Origin: an uncultured Candidatus Melainabacteria bacterium
Lineage (GTDB): Bacteria > Cyanobacteriota > Vampirovibrionia > Gastranaerophilales > Gastranaerophilaceae
Reading direction: 5' to 3'
Length of the DNA: 64,000 nt
Assembly: GCA_947525005.1 (NCBI GenBank)
Contig: CANNUY010000002.1
Location: 1 to 64,000 of the forward strand
This document shows, one piece after another, positions 1-8,009 of the stretch. Within the stretch, counting starts at the first letter, position 1, and each line of letters opens with the position of its first letter. A model generated the notes under the pieces. The model was not told where the DNA came from and did not search any database. It saw only the letters and a list, made by a program, of their open reading frames with translations. Made by a program: the position numbers and the translations under genes.

Positions 1-1581
1 CATTTTGACGGTGTACGACCAAATCCACCGTTGCAACCTGAAAGACCGATTGTTCCAAACAATCCGACACAACCGTTGCCACCAAATAATAACGGTGTAC
101 GTCCAAACCCACCGTTGCAACCAGATAGACCGATTGTACCAAACAATCCAACACAACCGTTACCACCAAATAATAATGGTGTACGTCCAAACCCACTGTT
201 GCAACCAGAAAGACCGATTGTGCCAAACAATCCAACACAACCGTTGCCACCAAATAATAATGGTATGCGACCAAATCAACCGTTGCAACCAGATAGACCT
301 ATGCCACCGCATGATAATATTCGTCCACCACATTTTGACGGTGTACGTCCAAACCCACCGTTGCAACCTGAAGGACCAATGCCACCACATGATAATATTC
401 GTCCACCACATTTTGACGGTGTACGACCAAATCCACCGTTGCAACCTGAAAGACCGATTGTTCCAAACAATCCGACACAACCGTTACCACCAAATAATAA
501 TGGTATGCGACCAAACCCACCGTTGCAACCAGATAGACCTATGCCACCACATGATAATATTCGTCCACCACATTTTGACGGTGTACGACCAAATCCACCG
601 TTGCAACCTGAAGGACCAATGCCGCCGCATGATAATATCCGCCCACCACATTTTGACGGTATGCGTCCAAATCCACCTTTCCCACCAAATAATAATGTTA
701 TTCCACCGAACACTCAATATATAACAGGAAATGTGGAGATGTTAGCTCCTCGTAACCTACATAATACTCATCAACATGAACATATTATTGATAAACCACC
801 TGTTGAAAATCCTTCTAGTGAAATTGGTGCAGTAAAAGATTCTACTTTAGATGATGCTCAAGCAGTACTTTATCAACAGTTGTCAATGAACGATATTGCT
901 AATCCGACTTTGACCCAAATGCGTCAAAGATTGTCAGATGATGCTTTTGAACTATTGTTTACAGGCATGTTAAATCTTAATGATTTGTCTAATACAATTA
1001 AGCATAATGGAAAAGATGCCCGTTCAAAGTTAATCCTAGCTTTAGCGAATGCTTCAAAGCAAGGAGTTGATAATACCCAAATTTCTGGTTCATTGAAGAT
1101 GGTTTCAGAAAGTATGGCGATGGAAGAAAACAACCCTGCTTCTATTTTGAAAAATATTATTCTTTTGTATCTTCCTTGGTATCCTTTACAAGAAGGTGTT
1201 GGGTTTAATCTTGCGATAGAAACAATGCCAAATATGTCTGATTTTTCATCATTATTAAAAGTGTTTATCCAAACAAGACATTATGGAAACGTAAATGGTT
1301 CTTTGATTTTGATGAATGCAAATAATGTTGATATGCAAATTCAGTGTGATGACAAATTTCCTAAAGATGATTTGTTAGAGCGAATGAAAGAGGTTACTCA
1401 AAACCATACAATGCAATCTAATATTACAGTTGAACAACGTGTTCAGATGGAGAATGAGGTTGAAAACCAACAGGCAAAAGTTAATTTGTCATCAACTTAT
1501 GATTTGAATCCGTTTTTACTTTTAATGGCTCATTCTTTTATCAAAAATACGATTATTATTGATGGCTCTGTAAATGCTTAG
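1..1581 (+). CDS. Repeat-rich protein, 5'-truncated by the window edge; possible FliK-like C-terminal domain
   Basis: The frame is open from base 1, so the true start lies outside the window. The first ~220 visible residues are Pro/Asn/Gln-rich tandem repeats of two modules. The last ~300 residues are non-repetitive: an alpha-helical stretch, then a segment containing YLPWYPLQEGVGFNLAIE and a predicted alpha/beta part ending in VDMQIQ...LLERMKE. That tail loosely recalls the C-terminal domain of flagellar hook-length proteins (FliK), in which an extended ruler precedes a compact export-switching domain. The resemblance is by eye and weak. Function is otherwise unknown. A repeat mosaic with no gene follows. 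Confidence 0.6.
   Translation, partial: HFDGVRPNPPLQPERPIVPNNPTQPLPPNNNGVRPNPPLQPDRPIVPNNPTQPLPPNNNGVRPNPLLQPERPIVPNNPTQPLPPNNNGMRPNQPLQPDRPMPPHDNIRPPHFDGVRPNPPLQPEGPMPPHDNIRPPHFDGVRPNPPLQPERPIVPNNPTQPLPPNNNGMRPNPPLQPDRPMPPHDNIRPPHFDGVRPNPPLQPEGPMPPHDNIRPPHFDGMRPNPPFPPNNNVIPPNTQYITGNVEMLAPRNLHNTHQHEHIIDKPPVENPSSEIGAVKDSTLDDAQAVLYQQLSMNDIANPTLTQMRQRLSDDAFELLFTGMLNLNDLSNTIKHNGKDARSKLILALANASKQGVDNTQISGSLKMVSESMAMEENNPASILKNIILLYLPWYPLQEGVGFNLAIETMPNMSDFSSLLKVFIQTRHYGNVNGSLILMNANNVDMQIQCDDKFPKDDLLERMKEVTQNHTMQSNITVEQRVQMENEVENQQAKVNLSSTYDLNPFLLLMAHSFIKNTIIIDGSVNA
13..660 (+). repeat. Mosaic tandem array of 84-bp (A) and 78-bp (B) modules
   Basis: Read in frame, the order is A-A-A-B-B-A-B-B. Both modules begin (V/M)RPNPPLQP. 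Module A ends RPIVPNNPTQPLPPNNNG (28 aa) and module B ends GPMPPHDNIRPPHFDG or RPMPPHDN... (26 aa). Unit borders are at 13, 97, 181, 265, 343, 421, 505 and 583. Copies are nearly identical at DNA level, suggesting recent duplication or conversion. The array leaves other frames open on both strands; those are artefacts of the repeat. Confidence 0.9.
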
Positions 1582-1627
1582 GGTTAAGTGGAAAGTGTAT
1601 TATATAATTTGTAATGCGTAATTGAGT

Positions 1628-1810
1628 GTTTGCAGGAATTCCGAAACTGTCTTGAATTTACTCCACGCTCACAGAGTTTCACCTTTTGTGACGTTGTCAC
1701 AGTCGGCTCAATCTGTTCGCTATCCGAACTAACTTTGTGTCGTTCGTCCGTAAATTCGCAATTCGGAATGACTGTTATTATTTAGTTTTAGTCACCCTGA
1801 ACTTGTTTCC
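1628..1810. repeat. Dispersed palindromic repeat family D, long form
   Basis: The ends (tttgcaggaattccgaa and attcggaatgactgttatta...gtcaccctgaac) match, in opposite orientation, the short element at 49246-49315. In the short copy the two halves form one hairpin (ggaattccgaa...ttcggaat). Here about 115 bp (1646-1760), with its own gtgacgttgtcac palindrome, sits in the loop. Confidence 0.7.
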
Positions 1811-1941
1811 ACTACTATCCCGAATAATTCTGTTGAAAAATTTTTAAATTCAATAACCATTTATCATTAAATAATAAAAAAAAGTTTAGACATTAAATTT
1901 GAAATTTTTAAAAACTGTTTGATTGTTGTTGAAAACAACAT

Positions 1942-2068
1942 AGTAGACACGAAAACATAAACGAAACCCAGACAGCGAATTTGTTTGAGGAATTTGATAG
2001 CTAAAATATAATTACAAATTCCGAGTTATGAGCTTTAACGGTTGAGTGCTAATATTTTCGTGTCTACT
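1942..2068. repeat. 127-bp element bounded by a perfect 14-bp inverted repeat
   Basis: agtagacacgaaaa at 1942-1955 is the exact reverse complement of ttttcgtgtctact at 2055-2068. The interior has no ORF of note. A small hairpin (gttgtt-gaa-aacaac, 1925-1939) precedes it. It could be a miniature mobile element or a structured RNA; nothing in the window decides. Confidence 0.6.
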
Positions 2069-2093
2069 CAGCGTGCCGTTTCTTTCTTTTTCT

Positions 2094-2142
2094 ACTGTTT
2101 TCTTTCTTTTGGCTTCGCAACTCTGAAAAGAAAGAAAACAGT
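2094..2142. repeat. 17-bp perfect inverted repeat with 15-nt loop
   Basis: ctgttttctttctttt (2095-2110) pairs with aaaagaaagaaaacag (2126-2141), extended by one A-T pair. No U-tract follows on either strand, so a simple terminator role is not obvious. It lies inside the gene-free stretch 1582-2344. Confidence 0.6.
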
Positions 2143-2160
2143 TAAATAAAAAACACTTTA

Positions 2161-2220
2161 TATGTTCGCAGGGATTCTTCGCTTGTATTAAAGAAGTACT
2201 TGCAAACCACTCTGAATGAC
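2161..2220. repeat. Dispersed repeat family C
   Basis: The pattern tatgt(t/a)cgcagggattcttcg...(a)aaccactctgaatgac is repeated at 56640-56698 with few differences. A partial copy starts at 49039. All lie in intergenic mosaics. Confidence 0.7.
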
Positions 2221-2240
2221 GTTTTATGTTTACATAACAG

Positions 2241-2290
2241 TTGATTTATGGATTGCCACAAATTTGCGTTGCAAATTTTCGCAATGACGG
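2241..2290. repeat. Dispersed hairpin repeat family B
   Basis: The outer arms (ttgatttatggattgccaca ... cgcaatgacgg) recur in reverse orientation at 32523-32577 and 44434-44484. The central stem here is aaatttgc-gtt-gcaaattt. Confidence 0.7.
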
Positions 2291-2344
2291 ATTAAAATTA
2301 TCATAAACAGTAGTGAAAATAAATTCGGAATGAAATTCTATATA

Positions 2345-2353
2345 TGCTATAAT
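2345..2353 (+). promoter_or_regulatory. Extended -10 promoter (TGCTATAAT), leaderless geometry
   Basis: A perfect extended -10 box ends 6 nt before the ATG at 2360, so the predicted transcription start coincides with the start codon. There is no Shine-Dalgarno. Confidence 0.55.
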
Positions 2354-2359
2354 AAACCT

Positions 2360-2698
2360 ATGTTTAGATTTGTTTTACCAATCCTATTATTAACAATCTC
2401 AAATGTCTTTATGACGTTTGCTTGGTACGGTCACCTAAAGCATAAGTCCACAGCTTTATGGATTGTTATAATTGTTAGTTGGTCAATAGCGTTTTTTGAA
2501 TATTGTTTTCAAGTTCCTGCAAACAGAATAGGACATACGGTTTATTCTGCGGCTCAGCTAAAAACTATCCAAGAAATAATTACTCTAATTGTGTTTTCAG
2601 GTTTTTCTGTATGGTATCTAAAAGAAGAATTTAAATGGAATTACTTAGTTGGTTTTTTCTTTATCATATTAGCTGCGTTTTTTATATTTAAAAAATAA
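2360..2698 (+). CDS. DMT-superfamily small membrane protein (DUF486 family)
   Basis: This 112-residue protein has four predicted membrane helices. It carries the family core SNVFMTFAWYGHLK (about residues 15-28), then FFEYCFQVPANRIGH and SAAQLKTIQE, which I recognise as DUF486 (PF04342), related to drug/metabolite transporters. Substrate is unknown. An in-frame ATG at 2330 would add 10 residues but lies upstream of the -10 box, so 2360 is preferred. It is monocistronic: repeats lie upstream and a strong hairpin terminator is downstream. Confidence 0.85.
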   Translation: MFRFVLPILLLTISNVFMTFAWYGHLKHKSTALWIVIIVSWSIAFFEYCFQVPANRIGHTVYSAAQLKTIQEIITLIVFSGFSVWYLKEEFKWNYLVGFFFIILAAFFIFKK

Positions 2699-2724
2699 TA
2701 AAATTTTATTTATTGTGTTTATAT

Positions 2725-2759
2725 AAAGGTGCGAATTTGCAAAGCAAATTCGCACCTTT
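2725..2759 (+). terminator. Hairpin terminator after the DUF486 gene
   Basis: aaaggtgcgaatttgc / gcaaattcgcaccttt is a 16-bp perfect stem with an AAA loop, followed by a pyrimidine-rich tail (cttctta). The same gc-AAA-gc loop occurs in the terminator at 57871. Confidence 0.8.
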
Positions 2760-2935
2760 CTTCTTATAAAAAGTTTCTCATCTAAAAAGATGAAATTTTC
2801 CGAGAATAAGTTCATATATTCCACTCATATCCGTTATATAAAACAAAGTATACCTTGACTTTTCATAAAAAAACATTAAAAAGACCATGAAAAGAGGGAA
2901 AGGTATTACCCCGAAAATATAGGAGAAATGCCCAA

Positions 2936-4582
2936 ATGGGTATGGCAGCATCACAAGCCCGATATTTAGCACTATCGGCAAGAAAAACAAATACCGAATA
3001 TGAAGGACAGCAAATCAATCAAGCTCGTACTGCCCTTGCAAATAAGTCTGCCGATTTATTCAACCAAATGTTAGGTATTCAAGTTCCTACTTGTCCTGAC
3101 AGTACAAATTATACAAAGCTTCAATACTCTTGGAGCGATGGTATCAATACATCTGTTCTTGATGAATTTTATCAACTTGGTACTGCTGATGAAGAATATA
3201 ACTATGTTGTGAAAAGTTATCATTATGAGAATGTTTACACTGGCTCAAGAAAACTTCTTCATGACCCTCAAATCCAATCATCAATGAAGCTTGAATATCA
3301 CTATGATGCTGATGATAAAGATTTAAACAAGACATATAATATAAAAATGTATAATTATGATTTTATGCATGACAAATACATTTTTACCCTTGATAATGAT
3401 GCAATCAAGACCCTTACTCGTGTAGAAGATGATTGGGGTGATACAAGATTAGAACTTGATGCTATATATGGACGTACTGAAACATATAGCGCGAATGGAT
3501 TTTTCTATGATGATGCTAATGATACATACGTTCTAGATACAGATAAAACTGATGATGATGGCAACCCTATCCTTTATACCTTTAGTAAGGTTGATATGAA
3601 CGATGAAGAAGCTGTTCAAAAACTTAAAGATACTTTTGGTCTTGAATATGATGAAGACGAAAATTATTATTATGATGAAAATTCAAAAATGTATGTTAAA
3701 GAAAGTGACATTAAAAATAACCAAAATAATATCGGTATTGCATCAGATATAAAAATTCGTAAGCAAGATGACGGTTCTATCTATTACACCGATGGTGAAT
3801 ATTATATGACAGCTCAAGAAATAGCAAATATTACACCAGATAACAACCAAATAACTATGAAAAAAGGTGAAGAAGATAGAAGATTCTTTGACTTTACAGC
3901 AGTAGGTAATTGTAAACTTACAGAACTTACAGAAAAAGATTGGGAAAACAAAGATGTAAAAACAGAGCTTGCTCAAATTATTAAAGATATGCGTGGAGAA
4001 AACGGAAACGCAGTATCTGCAGCTAATTTTGAAAAATGTTTTGATGAAACGGGTCAATATTTAGGTGGTATTTATTCATTCAAAATGAACGGTGTTGTTT
4101 ACTATACAACCTTAGATGACTTGGAAGAATCAGCAAAAAGTGCATTCTATGAAAATTCTCCAGCAGATAATAGTATAGATATGCAGACAACAAAATTACC
4201 TTACTATAAGGCAACATACTTAAAAACAAAGATTGAAGAAACTCTAAAAGCATTGTTGGAAACAGATGGTTCAGGAAGATTTTCTTCAGTGAAATTTGAA
4301 GACGACTCGGTTGTTTACACTCTAAATACCGAAGCTATCACAGATGAAGATGCCTATCAAAATGCCATGAATCAGTATTATTATAAACAACAGGTTTATG
4401 ATAAAGCGATTGCAGATATAAACGCAAAAACAGAACTGATTCAGGCTCAGGATAGGACATTGGAGTTAAGGTTAAAACAGTTAGACACTGAACAGAACGC
4501 ACTCCAAACAGAAATGGAAGCCGTTAAAAAAGTTATCAGTAAAAACGTAGAATCTACTTTTAAAACATTTAGCGGTGGTTAA
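2936..4582 (+). CDS. Hypothetical protein with conserved N-terminus (MGMAASQAR...) and C-terminal coiled coil
   Basis: 548 residues. Residues 1-45 (MGMAASQARYLALSARKTN...) are Ala/Ser/Gln-rich and helical, with no hydrophobic signal peptide. The middle is an acidic, Asp/Tyr-rich domain with many YYDE/YDDAND patches. The last ~75 residues are a coiled coil (QAQDRTLELRLKQLDTEQ...) ending STFKTFSGG. Helices at both ends around a variable middle are the layout of flagellar axial and type III-secreted filament proteins. I recall similar proteins from Melainabacteria genomes but know no function. AGGAG at 2921 supports this start; ATG 2942 is an alternative. Confidence 0.75.
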   Translation: MGMAASQARYLALSARKTNTEYEGQQINQARTALANKSADLFNQMLGIQVPTCPDSTNYTKLQYSWSDGINTSVLDEFYQLGTADEEYNYVVKSYHYENVYTGSRKLLHDPQIQSSMKLEYHYDADDKDLNKTYNIKMYNYDFMHDKYIFTLDNDAIKTLTRVEDDWGDTRLELDAIYGRTETYSANGFFYDDANDTYVLDTDKTDDDGNPILYTFSKVDMNDEEAVQKLKDTFGLEYDEDENYYYDENSKMYVKESDIKNNQNNIGIASDIKIRKQDDGSIYYTDGEYYMTAQEIANITPDNNQITMKKGEEDRRFFDFTAVGNCKLTELTEKDWENKDVKTELAQIIKDMRGENGNAVSAANFEKCFDETGQYLGGIYSFKMNGVVYYTTLDDLEESAKSAFYENSPADNSIDMQTTKLPYYKATYLKTKIEETLKALLETDGSGRFSSVKFEDDSVVYTLNTEAITDEDAYQNAMNQYYYKQQVYDKAIADINAKTELIQAQDRTLELRLKQLDTEQNALQTEMEAVKKVISKNVESTFKTFSGG

Positions 4583-4636
4583 TATATAACTTAAACTAAG
4601 GTAATACAACAAAATAACAAATCAATTGAGGAAATT

Positions 4637-5488
4637 ATGGCTTACAAAAATGACGGACTATTAGTAATAGCAAACAAATTCGGTGCAGCATCAGCTGACG
4701 CTAAATGTATGCTTTACGAAACCTATGACAGATTAAGAGATTTGACTGTATCAGGTTCAGCAAGTTCTGGTACAGGGTTTGAAGCTTGTGGTGGTTTTTT
4801 ATACCAATTAGCAAGTTTGTTTGCACCATCAGCATTTATGACTCAGCTTGGTGGAACACATTCTTTTAATATTCCGGGTACATCATACTGGTCACAATAT
4901 TCAGGTGGTACAGGTACTCAAAATGCCGGATATGCCTCTTTTGGTTTAAGTGGGTTAGGAAATTATTCAGGTTTTCCAAATGGAGCAGCAAATGTTTCGT
5001 GGGGTTTAGGAACAGCTACGGGTGGAGCATCTCAAATTGACGGACTTATATCAGGTCTTGGCTCTGCTAGTGGTACAGCTACTGGATATGCGTCAAGTAT
5101 CGGTAGTGTTGCTGATGTCGCAAGTGCTGCGGCATACGGGATTGGTACAGCGAACGGTTATGGTATCGGTAAATCAGGTATAATCATGCCTATAGCAGGG
5201 CTTGTTTCTGGTTGGGGTGGTATCATGACTGCTGCCGCTCCATATTTGGGAAGCTTTGGTCTACCTGCTGTTGTTATGGGTAACTTGATGCAAGGTACAA
5301 GTTCAGCTGCTTTAGCAGCTTATCAATCTGTTTCTAGTAATGTTTTATCTAATGCTGATACTATCCTTTCTCAAAAGGTTGCTAACATAGAAACCGTTTG
5401 TAAGATGTTGGATACTCAAGGTGACGTTGTTAGAAAGATGTTGAAAGAATCTATCGAAGGTGATAGTAAAGAAATTCAAAACTTATAG
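4637..5488 (+). CDS. Hypothetical Gly/Ser/Ala-rich protein, possibly membrane-interacting
   Basis: 283 residues. A short helical N-terminus (MAYKNDGLLVIANKFGAASA) leads into a low-complexity Gly/Ser/Ala/Tyr region (about 35-185). Then come two hydrophobic stretches (IIMPIAGLVSGWGGIMTAAAPYLG, given here in part, and LPAVVMGNLMQ) and a helical C-terminus. No classical signal peptide is seen. Hydrophobic hairpin plus flanking helices is reminiscent of type III translocators, but this is only an analogy. It lies 54 bp after the coiled-coil gene at 2936 and has a GAGG ribosome site. Confidence 0.65.
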   Translation: MAYKNDGLLVIANKFGAASADAKCMLYETYDRLRDLTVSGSASSGTGFEACGGFLYQLASLFAPSAFMTQLGGTHSFNIPGTSYWSQYSGGTGTQNAGYASFGLSGLGNYSGFPNGAANVSWGLGTATGGASQIDGLISGLGSASGTATGYASSIGSVADVASAAAYGIGTANGYGIGKSGIIMPIAGLVSGWGGIMTAAAPYLGSFGLPAVVMGNLMQGTSSAALAAYQSVSSNVLSNADTILSQKVANIETVCKMLDTQGDVVRKMLKESIEGDSKEIQNL

Positions 5489-5583
5489 TGTGAGTGAGTT
5501 ATTGATTGTGCTTTTTTAATGATAATCAAAACGTATAAAAACACGTATCATTTAAACTCGACTGAACAAGATGAGGAATTTAT

Positions 5584-5802
5584 ATGAATAAAAGAATTTT
5601 TTTAAGAATATTGTTTAATAATCTATTCAGAAACAATATAATCGCTCATGTAATCAATGCTATCATTAAGTTTTGTAAAGAATTTGATGGAATTAATTAT
5701 AGTTCTTTAAAGTATGACAAAAAAATGCCGTTATCTTTAAGCGATACGAAGAAAAATATTTTTTTTCAGAGTATCGGCGGTGACAGAATAGACTGCAAGT
5801 AG
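5584..5802 (+). CDS. Small basic hypothetical protein (72 aa)
   Basis: An ATG follows gatgaggaattt (GAGGA Shine-Dalgarno, good spacing). The product is basic at the N-terminus (MNKRIFLRILFNNLFRNN) with an amphipathic helix and no recognised domain. It lies between the Gly-rich gene and the 89-aa gene on the same strand. It may be a chaperone-sized accessory protein, but there is no positive evidence. Confidence 0.45.
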   Translation: MNKRIFLRILFNNLFRNNIIAHVINAIIKFCKEFDGINYSSLKYDKKMPLSLSDTKKNIFFQSIGGDRIDCK

Positions 5803-5902
5803 AGTGTTAAGACATGTTACGAACATGCTAAAATATAGGCAATTATTGGTTAAAACATGTTTTTATATACTTGGAAGTCTAAAAGTTGGGAATTAATAGA
5901 AT

Positions 5903-6172
5903 ATGTTAGACTCAGTTAAGACCTCCCTCAAACGACTAAGAAACTTTATAAATTTTTCTCGAGCGTTCTTCATTCGGAAAAATCCAATAAAGATGTTTGT
6001 CAATGAGATAGTGACATCCTTAAAAGAAATGTTCAGTATCAGACAAAAACTTAAGATGGCGCAATATAGAGTTAATTACCACAAGCACCAGCTTAACAAG
6101 ATGGAAAGCCTGATAGCAGAAAGTAATGAGCACACATTCTTGCGAGGAAAGAACTTAAACGAAACTAGGTAG
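5903..6172 (+). CDS. Small basic helical hypothetical protein (89 aa)
   Basis: Mostly helical and Lys/Arg/Phe-rich. The second half (SIRQKLKMAQYRVNYHKHQL) looks like a short coiled coil. The ATG follows ttgggaattaatag, a weak ribosome site. It ends 19 bp before the next gene, suggesting the two are cotranscribed. Family not recognised. Confidence 0.5.
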   Translation: MLDSVKTSLKRLRNFINFSRAFFIRKNPIKMFVNEIVTSLKEMFSIRQKLKMAQYRVNYHKHQLNKMESLIAESNEHTFLRGKNLNETR

Positions 6173-6191
6173 CAATAAAAAGGGTTCAACG

Positions 6192-6536
6192 ATGGGCATT
6201 CTTGCTTCAACAATGAGATTAATGATCTTGACCAACTCTAAGAACGATTATGATATGCGTTTGATGAGCTTGGCAGAGAAAATCTCTGGGGTTACTGCTC
6301 AAATCGCTGATATAGATGAATTTAACAGTGACCTTGACCCTAATGATCCTGCCGTAAGAAAATTAGAAGCTGAAAAAAAACGCCTTAATCAATATGAGAA
6401 AAAACTAGAAATGCAACAGAAAATGTTACAAACTCAGTTACAAGAGGTTACTCAAGAGTTGCAGGCATGTCAACAGTCCTTGACTCAAAGTATTCAATCT
6501 AGTGGATTCTTTACGTATGGATTAGGCGGAAGATAA
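6192..6536 (+). CDS. Coiled-coil hypothetical protein sharing an N-terminal signature with the gene at 2936
   Basis: 114 residues. The N-terminus MGILASTMRLMILTNSKND aligns without gaps to MGMAASQARYLALSARKTN of the product of 2936-4582 (M-G-x-x-A-S-x-x-R-x-x-x-L-[ST]-x-x-K). Residues ~55-105 are a Gln/Glu/Lys/Leu coiled coil, and the end is Gly-rich. Small size plus coiled coil suits a filament subunit or chaperone, which is inference. A strong terminator follows. Confidence 0.65.
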   Translation: MGILASTMRLMILTNSKNDYDMRLMSLAEKISGVTAQIADIDEFNSDLDPNDPAVRKLEAEKKRLNQYEKKLEMQQKMLQTQLQEVTQELQACQQSLTQSIQSSGFFTYGLGGR

Positions 6537-6567
6537 ATTTCCCTCCCATGATTAGTTTTATTAAAAG

Positions 6568-6600
6568 AAGAACAATGGTTTTCACATTGTTCTTTTTTTA
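6568..6600 (+). terminator. Rho-independent terminator closing the coiled-coil gene block
   Basis: aagaacaatg / cattgttctt is a 10-bp stem with a 7-nt loop followed by a run of T. Confidence 0.85.
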
Positions 6601-6628
6601 TGTATAATTTATTAAGGGAGTATTTTAG

Positions 6629-7369
6629 ATGAAAATGATAACAGATACAGATAATATATTAGAATTAGTTAAAACAACTAATCTTCAGCATATAGCAATT
6701 ATTATGGACGGAAATAGAAGATGGGCTAAGAATAAAGGTTTGCCATCAGCTATTGGTCATAAAAAAGGGGTTGATGCACTTAAGAAAACGGTTTATGCTT
6801 GTGATGATTATGGAATCAAGTATTTGACTGTTTATGCGTTTTCTACAGAAAACTGGAACAGAAAACCAGAAGAAGTGGATTTCTTGATGAATTTGTTAGG
6901 AAACACTATTAAGAATGAACTTGCAGAATTGCATGAAAACGGTGTCGTGATTTCGTTCTTGGGCGATTTAACGAAATTAAATCCAAAATTGCAAGAGATT
7001 TTATATAATGCAATCGATGTAACAAAGAATAATAAAGGTGTTCATTTGCAGATTGCATTTAACTATGGTGCAAGAGATGAGATTGTGCACGCTGTTAAGA
7101 AAATCTCTCAAAAAGTGCTTGATAATGAATTGAAAGTTGAAGATATTACAGAAGATTTGATATCATCAGAGTTGTATACAAGTTCTTGTCCTGACCCTGA
7201 TTTGTTGATTAGAACAGGTGGCGAGATAAGAATTTCTAACTATTTGTTGTGGCAAATAGCGTATTCAGAAATCTTGATAGTTGATGAATTTTGGCCAGAG
7301 TTTGATAAAGAGTCTTTAGCAAATGCGGTGAAAGAGTTTTATAGAAGAAATCGTCGCTGGGGTAAGTAA
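6629..7369 (+). CDS. uppS: Isoprenyl transferase (undecaprenyl diphosphate synthase)
   Basis: A cis-prenyltransferase that extends farnesyl diphosphate with isopentenyl diphosphate to make the C55 carrier lipid for peptidoglycan and other glycans. It has the family signature MDGNRRWAK (residues 26-34, with the catalytic Asp), FSTENWNRK, and the C-terminal DPDLLIRTGGE...SNYLLWQ block. 246 residues is a usual length. GGAG precedes the ATG. The gene stands alone between two terminators, without the cdsA or dxr neighbours common elsewhere. Confidence 0.96.
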   Translation: MKMITDTDNILELVKTTNLQHIAIIMDGNRRWAKNKGLPSAIGHKKGVDALKKTVYACDDYGIKYLTVYAFSTENWNRKPEEVDFLMNLLGNTIKNELAELHENGVVISFLGDLTKLNPKLQEILYNAIDVTKNNKGVHLQIAFNYGARDEIVHAVKKISQKVLDNELKVEDITEDLISSELYTSSCPDPDLLIRTGGEIRISNYLLWQIAYSEILIVDEFWPEFDKESLANAVKEFYRRNRRWGK

Positions 7370-7387
7370 AAATTTAAAAATATAGCT

Positions 7388-7415
7388 GTAGGTTGGAGTT
7401 CTACTCCAACAAAAT
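7388..7415 (+). repeat. Dispersed short palindrome family A
   Basis: gtaggttggagttctactccaacaaaat (first bases gtaggttggagttctactcc) is a short hairpin. Other copies are at 19732 (inverted), 44497, 45506, 53114 (degenerate) and 54007. It lies downstream of uppS. Confidence 0.75.
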
Positions 7416-7420
7416 AAATA

Positions 7421-7457
7421 AACAAGGGACGGATTATGAAATAATCCGTCCCTTGTT
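7421..7457. terminator. Bidirectional terminator between convergent uppS and rplR
   Basis: aacaagggacggattat / ataatccgtcccttgtt is a 17-bp perfect stem with a GAA loop. The T-rich tail is better on the minus strand (after rplR). Confidence 0.8.
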
Positions 7458-7486
7458 CTTAAACTAGCTCTTATGTCAAGTTAGAA

Positions 7487-7855
7487 TTAGAATTCTAATC
7501 CTGCTTCTCTAGCTGCGTCAGCTAATGCTGCAACACGTCCGTGATATAAGAAACCACCTCTATCAAATACGATAGATTTGATTCCAGCCTTAAGTGCTTT
7601 TTCTGCAACAGTCTTACCAACTAATTTAGCAGCTTCGATGTTTCCACCATGTCCTAATTGAGCTTTCAAATCTTTGTCGTTTGAAGATGCTGATGCAATT
7701 GTTACATGTTTTTCATCATCGATAACTTGTGCATAAATATGTTTTGTACTTCTATAAACAGCTAATCTAGGATATTCAGATGTTCCAACTATTGAAACTC
7801 TGATAGATTTGTGTCTTTTTTGTACTTTTGGTTTTCTAATTTCTTGTTTAATCAT
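7487..7855 (-). CDS. rplR: 50S ribosomal protein L18 (uL18)
   Basis: Binds 5S rRNA in the large-subunit central protuberance. 122 residues with the usual core RLAVYRSTKHIYAQVIDDE and the ending VFDRGGFLYHGRVAALADAAREAGLEF, cited here in part. aaaggaga precedes the ATG. It is the last gene of an rpsH-rplF-rplR run. The usual followers rpsE, rpmD, rplO and secY are absent: a terminator and then uppS on the other strand come next. Confidence 0.97.
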   Translation of the reverse strand: MIKQEIRKPKVQKRHKSIRVSIVGTSEYPRLAVYRSTKHIYAQVIDDEKHVTIASASSNDKDLKAQLGHGGNIEAAKLVGKTVAEKALKAGIKSIVFDRGGFLYHGRVAALADAAREAGLEF

Positions 7856-8009
7856 TATTTTCTCCTTTTACCCAATCCTTCTTGCCTATAACAAGGGATT
7901 ATGTGGGCTACTTTTGTTTACTTTAATAAGATACTTCGCAAAGTTGAAAATAGAAAATCGATAATTGAAAATTAAGAAAATTTCTAAATTCAATCTGCAA
8001 AAGATTTTC

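Noticed and set aside
13..660. Possible CRISPR array
   Set aside because: Repeats are adjacent, in frame and without unique spacers; this is a protein-coding tandem array. The same holds for 59985-60220.
160..713. Long Gly/Cys/Trp-rich minus-strand frames and a frame-2 plus-strand ORF over the 5' repeat array
   Set aside because: They arise because the 78/84-bp units are multiples of three with few stops in any frame. The plus-strand frame 1 continues into a non-repetitive domain and is the real one.
1582..2344. tRNA, rRNA or SRP-type RNA in the large gene-free stretch
   Set aside because: No cloverleaf, CCA end or conserved loop was seen; the palindromes are repeat elements. The other gaps over 300 bp were read with the same result.
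2889..2917. FliA-like promoter (AAAAGAGG-N12-CCCGAAAA) before the gene at 2936
   Set aside because: The -35 is poor and the predicted start would fall at or inside the ribosome site at 2921, so it would not give a translatable leader.
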